Shown here piece after piece: positions 1-5,616 of a DNA stretch of 23,453 nucleotides; position 1 is the stretch's first letter; each line of letters starts with the position of its first letter. The position numbers and the translations under genes were made by a program. The notes under the pieces are model-generated. The model ran no database searches, was not told where the DNA came from, and saw only the letters and a list, made by a program, of their open reading frames with translations. Source of the DNA: an uncultured bacterium (GTDB taxonomy: Bacteria > Verrucomicrobiota > Kiritimatiellia > RFP12 > UBA1067); assembly GCA_902773475.1 (NCBI GenBank), contig CACYEO010000176.1, forward strand, positions 1-23,453, written 5' to 3'.

Positions 1-2
1 AG

Positions 3-81
3 TCTAGAATTCTAGAAACCTAGGCGGGCGCGAGACATTAGACGCCAGACGCGAGTAAATTCTGTCAAACACCCAAACACC
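3..81. repeat. Dispersed repeat, copy 1 (79 bp)
   Basis: This stretch matches 5441-5519 in the same orientation with three mismatches (positions 60, 73 and 74). It opens with the perfect palindrome TCTAGAATTCTAGA, then CCTAGG, then three AGACNNN heptamers (AGACATT, AGACGCC, AGACGCG), and ends in an AAACACC tail. It lies beyond the 3' end of pdxB. The left edge may be cut by the window. No coding potential was recognised. It looks like a family of intergenic dispersed repeats, but only two copies are visible here. Confidence 0.9.
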
Positions 82-87
82 TTCTTC

Positions 88-108
88 GGGCCGCCCGGTG
101 GTCGGCCC
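88..108 (-). terminator. Possible terminator hairpin after pdxB
   Basis: GGGCCG (88-93) pairs with CGGCCC (103-108) around a 9-base loop. It lies 72 bases past the pdxB stop, at the end of the purN-cstA-pdxB transcript. There is no U-tract on the minus strand, so a classical intrinsic terminator is not shown. It overlaps the C4 run of the neighbouring quadruplex-prone tract, and the two structures would compete. Confidence 0.3.
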
Positions 109-147
109 CTACCAACCCAAACACCCAAACACCCAAACACTTTCCCC
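106..147 (-). repeat. 8-bp tandem repeat with G-quadruplex potential on the minus strand
   Basis: The plus strand carries tandem CCAAACAC units between about 113 and 140, with a related unit at 72-81 inside the dispersed repeat. On the minus strand this gives GGG runs at 132-134, 124-126 and 116-118 and GGGG at 106-109, with loops of 5, 5 and 6 bases. That fits the usual G3+N1-7 quadruplex pattern. A further GGGG lies at 144-147. The tract is 33 bases past the pdxB stop on the same strand, so the RNA would carry it in the 3' untranslated region. Confidence 0.65.
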
Positions 148-179
148 GGTGCTCAAGTGAAACGCGGCGTTTTCCGCGA

Positions 180-1163
180 TCAGCCGGCTGCGGGGCGGGC
201 GAAGGCTTCCGGAGGAAGCTCGCGGCGCGATGCCGGGTATGCCGCGCGAAGGCGGTCGAACGATTCCGGCGCGGCTCTGAACGCCGCATCGTCCGCCATT
301 ATGTCGTATAAGAATCCCTCCGGCGGCGGAGGTAGCGGGAAATCGAAATCCGGTTCGATGCCGAGAAAGGCGCATGCTTCGCGGTAGACCGCCGCGGTTC
401 CGTTCACCTTACCCTCGAAAGAATGCCCTGCAATGTGCGGGGTCGCGATGTCCGCCGCGTCTATTGCGTCTTTCCGCACATGCGGCTCCCCTTCCCAGCA
501 GTCTATCGCGGCGGCGGATATGCGGCCGGAGCGTTTCGCGGCTATGAAAGCATCCGTGTCCGCAACCGCTCCGCGCGCGGCGTTCAGGAAAACCGCGCCG
601 GGTTTCATCAGGGAAAAGAACCGCTCATCTGCGAGGTGGAACGTAGGCCATTTGCCGGTGCGGACGAGCGGGACGTGCAGCGTCACGGCGTCCGACACCT
701 GCAGCAGTTCTTCAAGCGTAACGCCAACGCCTTTCGGGGGATCGTTCAAAACAGTGCGCAACCCCGCCGCTTTCGCGTAGATTTCCACCTGCGATCCGAC
801 ATGGCCGCATCCGACGATGCCGAGCGTGGCGCCGCGCGGAAGTCGCAGCGCCTGCAATGCGGACGCTACCCAGTTCGCCACTGAACGGGCGTTGCATCCC
901 GGGGCGGAACGCCAGCGTATCCCCTGCGATTCGAGCCAGGGGATGTCGAGATGGTCGGTTCCTATGACGCCGCTTCCGACAAAACGCACTTTCGAGCCTT
1001 CGAGAAGCGCAGGCCCGATTTTGGCGGTGGAGCGGCAGATCACCATGTCTGCGTCGCGCGCGTCCGACGCCGTAAAAGCCCTGCCGTCTTTCAAGACGGT
1101 TTCGCCGATGCGCGAAAACGCTTCGCGAACGAATGGCATGTTGGAATCTGCGAGGATTTTCAT
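180..1163 (-). CDS. pdxB: Erythronate-4-phosphate dehydrogenase (PdxB)
   Basis: A 327-residue D-2-hydroxyacid dehydrogenase-fold protein. PdxB oxidises 4-phosphoerythronate with NAD in the deoxyxylulose-5-phosphate-dependent route to pyridoxal phosphate, in the cytoplasm. The N-terminus (MKILADSNMPFVREAFSRIG) closely follows known PdxB proteins. Also seen are APGCNA (87-92), the nucleotide-binding GIVGCGHVGS (115-124), NAARG with catalytic Arg197, WEGEP with Glu226 and PHIAG with catalytic His243. The PdxB-type C-terminal dimerisation part is present but short (family about 380 residues). The ATG overlaps the stop of the upstream gene as ATGA (1160-1163), which implies coupling; GGCGGA lies just upstream. 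The frame is open further upstream, but that stretch lies inside the neighbouring gene and is not part of this protein. It is the last gene of the purN-cstA block. Confidence 0.9.
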   Translation of the reverse strand: MKILADSNMPFVREAFSRIGETVLKDGRAFTASDARDADMVICRSTAKIGPALLEGSKVRFVGSGVIGTDHLDIPWLESQGIRWRSAPGCNARSVANWVASALQALRLPRGATLGIVGCGHVGSQVEIYAKAAGLRTVLNDPPKGVGVTLEELLQVSDAVTLHVPLVRTGKWPTFHLADERFFSLMKPGAVFLNAARGAVADTDAFIAAKRSGRISAAAIDCWEGEPHVRKDAIDAADIATPHIAGHSFEGKVNGTAAVYREACAFLGIEPDFDFPLPPPPEGFLYDIMADDAAFRAAPESFDRLRAAYPASRRELPPEAFARPAAG

Positions 1164-2722
1164 TTTTCCGCCGGGGCAAGAACGATCCTGAGCTCCTCCC
1201 CCGCTTTCATCGCGGGGCGGGAAACGATAATCGCGAAATCGTCCGCCACAAACATTCCGCATCCGGCGGAACGGAGGACTTTCCGCGGTTTTGCGCTTCG
1301 CGGCAGCGCTACGGCGCACGGCTGCGCGGTTTCTCTGCCGGTTCCGCGTGGTTTGAACGCGGGGAGCGGCGCGCGGGCGGAGAGCGTTATTTCGCACGAA
1401 CCGTCAGGCTTGAACGACGTTTTGATTTCAGGAAGCGCCGAAAGATTCCTATTCCCCATGCGCGCGTCGAAATCCGGCATGCCGTAGAACACGGTTGCGT
1501 CGCGATCCCAGAACATTCCGGCCTCCTCCTTGCCGGGAGCGCGTCCGCGCGAGCGGGCCGCTGCGGCGCAGTACATCCGGAGCGCGGTTTCGTACCGCGC
1601 CGGGTCGTCGATGCGGGGCGTGAAATTCTTCGCTTCCGGGTTGGCGGCGTCGAGTTTCCTGAGCAGGTTCTGGTTCGTGAAATACCATGCCTCCGCGGGA
1701 GTTGCGCCGTGCGACATGAAACGTTCGAGCGCGCCCCATCCGGCTTCGCCGTACCATGTTGTTGCTATGTAGCCTATAAACTGGACGACCCTGCCCGCCC
1801 CGATCGCGGCGGCGACCATGCAGTCGGCGTCGGGCCAGTCGCCTATCAGGCAATTGCCGGCGGCGATCCATATTTTGTCTTTTTTCGCGTCCGGGAGCGG
1901 GCTTGCCTTCCGCGCCGTTCCGCCGCGGGGGCTTTTACGCGCCATTCCGGTGGAATAGTCGATAAGCTGCGCTTGGGGAAGCTGGAAGAAACGTCCTGCG
2001 CGTGAAATTATGTTGCCGGACGAAAACGGCATTTCAAGGTTGCGCTGGCTTGCGTGGGCCGATGTCACCACGAGGTCCGGGTCTATCTTCGCCCACGCTT
2101 TGGCGAATTCCGCCGTAGTGTCGCCGCGCACTATGCGGCGCGAAGTCTTGCCGGAGCGCGTTTTTTCGATAACGCACACTGGCTTGCCGGGGCTGGTGTA
2201 TTCCGACGGGGAATGGCCTTCGGCGTAAGCGTCTGAGACTGTGAAGGCGGTTTCGAAAGGCGTGAAGTCCACGCCTGTCGTGGAGACGAGCGATTTCGGA
2301 CGGAAGGGTTTCGCGGAGGCCATGCGCATTGCATCCTTAGGCGAAAGACCGGAGACTATACCCCATATCGCATCGTCGAAAGGATCGTCGTCGAGCGAGC
2401 GCATCATGCGCCTGAGCGCGAGGACGTCCTTGAAACGCGTCTCATCGGGGCGCAGGACGAATACCGCGTACCGCGGGGCGAGCGCGGCGAGTTTCTTCCG
2501 GGCGGAGACGACGCCGCCTTCCGCGACTACGAGTTCCGCCCCCGGTCTGTCCCGTTTTATTTTTCCGGCGACTGCCATCCAATCCTGATTCGCCGCAGTC
2601 GCGGAGGAGACGACAACGGCGAACGGCCCGGGGACGCGCGGCCTGTCTGCGGCGGCGCTGCAGACGGCGGCGCAAAGGAGAACAGCCGCCAGAATCAATC
2701 CTGTGGATGCGCGCGCCGCCAT
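1160..2722 (-). CDS. Exported gingipain-like (peptidase C25 fold) protein
   Basis: A 520-residue protein with a clear signal peptide (residues 1-25, cut after SAAA). It shows the clan CD cysteine-peptidase layout: a hydrophobic strand ending in LVVTSAHAS (His223) and a second ending in IWIAAGNCLIGD (Cys291, Asp295). The latter resembles the gingipain VACVNGD segment, and a second Cys (301) follows as in RgpB. A later VFYGMPDFDAR (411-421) recalls the GDPxL strand that closes C25 catalytic domains, and a beta-rich Ig-like tail follows (about 430-520). Peptidase activity and substrate are inferred; identity to known gingipains is low. The start ATG has AAAGG upstream. It sits 15 bases behind cstA and overlaps pdxB by 4 bases, an odd place for an exported protein. 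A non-catalytic relative remains possible. Confidence 0.6.
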   Translation of the reverse strand: MAARASTGLILAAVLLCAAVCSAAADRPRVPGPFAVVVSSATAANQDWMAVAGKIKRDRPGAELVVAEGGVVSARKKLAALAPRYAVFVLRPDETRFKDVLALRRMMRSLDDDPFDDAIWGIVSGLSPKDAMRMASAKPFRPKSLVSTTGVDFTPFETAFTVSDAYAEGHSPSEYTSPGKPVCVIEKTRSGKTSRRIVRGDTTAEFAKAWAKIDPDLVVTSAHASQRNLEMPFSSGNIISRAGRFFQLPQAQLIDYSTGMARKSPRGGTARKASPLPDAKKDKIWIAAGNCLIGDWPDADCMVAAAIGAGRVVQFIGYIATTWYGEAGWGALERFMSHGATPAEAWYFTNQNLLRKLDAANPEAKNFTPRIDDPARYETALRMYCAAAARSRGRAPGKEEAGMFWDRDATVFYGMPDFDARMGNRNLSALPEIKTSFKPDGSCEITLSARAPLPAFKPRGTGRETAQPCAVALPRSAKPRKVLRSAGCGMFVADDFAIIVSRPAMKAGEELRIVLAPAEK

Positions 2723-2737
2723 GTACGACCTTTCGCT

Positions 2738-4531
2738 TCAGCGGCCGCCGCGGCGGCCGTGGTGCCTGTGCCCGTGCACGTGTTCGTATCCGCGTCCGCC
2801 TTTGGACGCGACGAGAAGCTGCTTTATTCCGAATGCGATCAGGCTTCCCGCGAGGGCGAGCAGGACTCCCGTCGCGACGGTTTTGACGATATCGCCGGAT
2901 TTCAACGAGCCGGTGAAAAGCAGCACAAGCGCGTATACGCTGACCGCCATCATGAAAAGCATCGGCACGAACGTGATCAACACGGGCTTTTTGTGCTTCA
3001 CGAACCACAGGGTGGCCGTGAGAAGCGTGAGCGTTGCGAGCATCTGGTTTGCGGATGCGAAAGTGGTCCAGAGGCTCTTGGACGCTTCGGGACTGCCCAG
3101 CAGGAGGAACGCGACAAGACCGACGACCATGGTAGTGCCGAGGTACATGTTGCGGAATATGCGCGTTCCGAGCCGCGGAGGGGCGGCTGCGCCGCGATCG
3201 ACGAGATACGGATCGGAGACCGGGAACATCTCCTGCCACGTGAAGCGCGCAAGGCGCGTGGCGGAATCAACGCTTGTCATGAGAAAGGCGGACACGGCAA
3301 GAAGAATGAAGCTCCCCGCCGCGGACGCGCCGGCGGCGGCCGATTCTTCGCCGCAGCCGAAAAGCTCGAACGCGGAAGTGCAGAATCCCGCGAGCGATCC
3401 GGCGAAAAGCTCAACCGGTTCTTTACGGGCCACCACATCGACGTATTCAGCGCCGCTCCATGTTCCGGCCACGCCTATCAGCGCGAGCACGGCGAGAACG
3501 CCTTCAAGCAGCATCGCGCCGTAGCCTACGGGCCGGATGTGGCGTTCGCTTGCTATCTGTTTGGACGAAGTTCCGCTTGCCACGAGCGCGTGGAATCCGC
3601 TGCAAGCGCCGCAGGCCACGGTCACGAAAAGGAACGGGAACAGTGCGGAAACTCCGCCGCGGCCTTCGGCGTGGAACGCCGTGAACGCTTCGAGTTTTAT
3701 TTCCGGGTGCGCGGTGAACACGCCCAGGAACCCCAGCGCCATCATAGCGTACAGCAGATAGGAATTCAGGTAGTCGCGCGGCTGGAGCAGTATCCATACG
3801 GGCAGAGTGGAAGCGAGGAAGCAGTATCCCAGAAGCACAACGGTCCATATCATCCGCGCCGCCGCGACCGGATCGCCGGTGCGCCCTTCGAGCATCGCGG
3901 CGAGGTCGAGCGGGATGTATCCGCCGAACCACACCGACGCGAACATGAGCGGCACGAAAACGAGAGACGCCGGAAGGACGCCGATGCGCAGGCGGTTCAC
4001 GCAAAAACCGAAGGCGACCGCCTCCGCGATGAAAAGCAGCGATGCCGTGGCGATTCCGGGGTTGGATACGAATGTAGCCGCGATCTGGCGCGTGAATTCG
4101 GCAATGACAAGGATGAGCGCGGACCAGCTGAAGAGAAGGAACAGCGTCCGTCCGTTCGGCCCGAGGATGTTGCCTATGACCGTGCCGATGGATTTGCCTT
4201 CGTGGCGGACGCTCAGGAAAAGCGCTATCATGTCGTGGGCGGCGCCGATGAACACGCATCCGATCAGCACCCATGCAAGGACGCTCGCCCACCCGAACTG
4301 CGCGGCCAGAACCGGCCCGACTATGGGACCCGCCCCGGCGATGGTGGCGAAATGGTGGCCGAAGAGGACTGCGGGGTGCGCCGGAACGTAGTCCACGCCG
4401 TCGCGCATCGTCTCGGCAGGTGTCTTCCGGTTGGGATCTAGGCCGAGAATCGCGCCGAGAACGCGCGAATATACGAAATAGCCGGCTACGAGAACTGCCG
4501 ATGAAACGAGGAGAATTGCAAGACCGTCCAT
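2738..4531 (-). CDS. cstA: Carbon starvation protein CstA family transporter
   Basis: A 597-residue integral inner-membrane protein with well over ten hydrophobic segments. It matches CstA from the N-terminus, including LGLDPNRKTPAETMRDGVDY, HPAVLFGHHFATIAGAGPIVGP and AAHDMIALFLSVRHEGKSIG. Family members (CstA, BtsT/YjiY) take up peptides or pyruvate; the substrate here is not readable from sequence. It lacks the longest C-terminal extensions of the family and ends in a tail unusual for CstA, YEHVHGHRHHGRRGGR, rich in His, Gly and Arg. The ATG has GGAG 12 bases upstream, a rather long spacing. It lies 58 bases behind purN and 15 bases ahead of the gingipain-like gene, so all are probably in one transcript. 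Confidence 0.93.
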   Translation of the reverse strand: MDGLAILLVSSAVLVAGYFVYSRVLGAILGLDPNRKTPAETMRDGVDYVPAHPAVLFGHHFATIAGAGPIVGPVLAAQFGWASVLAWVLIGCVFIGAAHDMIALFLSVRHEGKSIGTVIGNILGPNGRTLFLLFSWSALILVIAEFTRQIAATFVSNPGIATASLLFIAEAVAFGFCVNRLRIGVLPASLVFVPLMFASVWFGGYIPLDLAAMLEGRTGDPVAAARMIWTVVLLGYCFLASTLPVWILLQPRDYLNSYLLYAMMALGFLGVFTAHPEIKLEAFTAFHAEGRGGVSALFPFLFVTVACGACSGFHALVASGTSSKQIASERHIRPVGYGAMLLEGVLAVLALIGVAGTWSGAEYVDVVARKEPVELFAGSLAGFCTSAFELFGCGEESAAAGASAAGSFILLAVSAFLMTSVDSATRLARFTWQEMFPVSDPYLVDRGAAAPPRLGTRIFRNMYLGTTMVVGLVAFLLLGSPEASKSLWTTFASANQMLATLTLLTATLWFVKHKKPVLITFVPMLFMMAVSVYALVLLFTGSLKSGDIVKTVATGVLLALAGSLIAFGIKQLLVASKGGRGYEHVHGHRHHGRRGGR

Positions 4532-4589
4532 TTTTTTATAGAACTCCGTGATTTAGGGTATTTTGCGGAAGACGCCGGTATATGTCGCG

Positions 4590-5225
4590 TCATCCGGCCG
4601 GCGCGATTTCGACTCTGCGGCCTTTGATCGAAAGTCTTCCGGCGGCGAGAAGCCTCAATGCTTCGGGGAAGGCGATGTGCTCCTGGACTTGTATGCGCGC
4701 ATGGAGCGATTCCGGCGTGTCGTCTTCAAGCACGGGAACGGCGCGCTGCACTATTATCGGCCCGGAATCCGTGCCAGCATCCACGAAGTGCACGGTCACA
4801 CCCGCGACTTTGCAGCCGTAGTCGAGCGCCTGTTTCCACGATGCTACGCCGGGAAACGCCGGCAGCAGCGCCGGATGGATGTTCAGCACCCGGTCCGGGA
4901 ACGCCTGGAGCAGTTTGGGCTTCACTATGCGCATGAAACCGGCGAGGACTACGGTGTCGCATCCGTATTCGCGCAGGATGCGTATGCATTCGTCCTCGCC
5001 CGGGCCTTCGAGCTTCGTCTTGAAGGGCGAGCAGTCGAGCCATCTGGCGGGAATGCCTGCGTTTTCCGCGCGCTCGAGTATCTTCGCGCCGGGCACGTCC
5101 GACATGACAATCCGTATTTCCGCGTCGAGAGAGCCGTCTTTCACGGCGTCCATTATCGACTGCATGTTAGATCCCGCTCCCGAGCCGAGAACGCCTATCT
5201 TCAATTTTTTCGCCAATGTCTGCAT
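4590..5225 (-). CDS. purN: Phosphoribosylglycinamide formyltransferase (PurN)
   Basis: A 211-residue cytoplasmic enzyme that transfers the formyl group of 10-formyl-tetrahydrofolate to GAR in purine synthesis. It carries the N-terminal IGVLGSGAGSNMQ substrate loop and the catalytic triad Asn115 and His117 (in NIHPALLP) and Asp153 (in TDSGPIIVQ). Length is normal for the family. The ATG at 5225 is preferred, giving eight residues before the first strand. No good ribosome-binding site precedes it. A strong promoter-like pair (TTGCAA, 17 bases, TAAAAT) ends only about 10 bases upstream, so the leader would be almost absent. First gene of the purN-cstA-peptidase-pdxB block. Confidence 0.93.
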   Translation of the reverse strand: MQTLAKKLKIGVLGSGAGSNMQSIMDAVKDGSLDAEIRIVMSDVPGAKILERAENAGIPARWLDCSPFKTKLEGPGEDECIRILREYGCDTVVLAGFMRIVKPKLLQAFPDRVLNIHPALLPAFPGVASWKQALDYGCKVAGVTVHFVDAGTDSGPIIVQRAVPVLEDDTPESLHARIQVQEHIAFPEALRLLAAGRLSIKGRRVEIAPAG

Positions 5226-5228
5226 AAC

Positions 5229-5250
5229 GGGGGTTATTTTACCAAACCCC
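5229..5250 (-). other. Small hairpin overlapping the purN promoter
   Basis: GGGGTT (5230-5235) and AACCCC (5245-5250) form a perfect inverted repeat around ATTTTACCA, which contains the -10 element of purN. It could be an operator or cruciform, or a chance feature. It would be only partly transcribed if initiation is near 5229. Confidence 0.4.
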
Positions 5251-5264
5251 TTCTCTGCTTGCAA
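5236..5264 (-). promoter_or_regulatory. Promoter of purN
   Basis: Read on the minus strand: -35 TTGCAA (5259-5264), a 17-base spacer, and -10 TAAAAT (5236-5241) preceded by TGG, an extended -10. Predicted transcription start is about 5229, leaving only about four untranslated bases before the purN ATG. The match to a housekeeping sigma-factor promoter is good; the start point is inferred. Confidence 0.6.
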
Positions 5265-5440
5265 ATATTGAGCAGTGCATTTGCGCTTTCTTTCGGGCGC
5301 ATTTGCGAATCGCGCCGACTGCAGATTGCGGGCATGGGTGCGCGGCCGGCTCGCCGCTGCCGGTCGCATAGACGCTCCCTTGTTGTCGCTTGTTGTAGCA
5401 CCGATGTCTCGCGCTTCTAGAATCCTGGAAGCCCTAGAAA
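5265..5440. other. Intergenic stretch between the purN promoter and repeat copy 2
   Basis: Part of the 391-base gap between purN and the fusion gene. It holds a 9-base direct repeat GCATTTGCG (5277-5285 and 5299-5307, start-to-start 22 bases) upstream of the purN promoter, a possible tandem protein-binding site. It also holds the left arm of an inverted repeat (GTCTCGCGC at 5406-5414 facing GCGCGAGAC at 5466-5474) and TTCTAGAA (5415-5422). No gene was recognised. Confidence 0.5.
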
Positions 5441-5519
5441 TCTAGAATTCTAGAAACCTAGGCGGGCGCGAGACATTAGACGCCAGACGCGAGTAAAATC
5501 TGTCAAACACTTAAACACC
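5441..5519. repeat. Dispersed repeat, copy 2 (79 bp)
   Basis: Same orientation as 3-81, offset by 5438 bases, with three mismatches. It contains the TCTAGAATTCTAGA palindrome (5441-5454), CCTAGG and the AGACNNN heptamers. In this copy GTCTCGCGC to the left (5406-5414) pairs with GCGCGAGAC (5466-5474), so the element may be longer and partly hairpin-forming, with the left part of copy 1 lying outside the window. It sits between two divergent promoters. Confidence 0.9.
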
Positions 5520-5537
5520 GGGGAATCGCCCGCCGCC

Positions 5538-5566
5538 TTGTTGCGGAGTGAAACGTTTGGTAGAAT
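5538..5566 (+). promoter_or_regulatory. Promoter of the isomerase/DUF1080 fusion gene
   Basis: -35 TTGTTG (5538-5543), a 17-base spacer and -10 TAGAAT (5561-5566) with a TGG extension. Predicted start near 5573, giving a leader of about 44 bases with AAGGA before the ATG at 5617. The spacing is ideal; the -35 match is moderate. Confidence 0.55.
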
Positions 5567-5616
5567 ACAGGCCTCGCGCGAGGAGCGCGGTTGCAAATGC
5601 AAAAAAGGAAAACCCG

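Noticed and set aside
1..30. XbaI, EcoRI and AvrII sites at the window start, suggesting vector polylinker
   Set aside because: The same string recurs at 5441-5460 inside the genomic sequence as part of a 79-bp repeat, so it is native.
113..140. CRISPR-like array from the CCAAACAC units
   Set aside because: Units are 8 bp and directly abutting, with no spacers and no cas genes nearby.
1164..1397. N-terminal extension of pdxB by 78 residues
   Set aside because: It lies within the peptidase-like gene, reads as Arg-rich noise, and the ATG at 1163 matches the PdxB N-terminus exactly.
2759..4441. A 560-codon open frame on the plus strand opposite cstA
   Set aside because: Its translation is rich in Arg, Glu and His without any domain, and the opposite strand encodes a clear CstA. 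High GC content leaves long antisense frames open; similar ones lie opposite pdxB, metH, murC and the helicase gene.
3..5519. The repeat-bounded block as a composite transposon
   Set aside because: No transposase or integrase gene and no target-site duplication was seen, and the block genes (purN, pdxB) are housekeeping.
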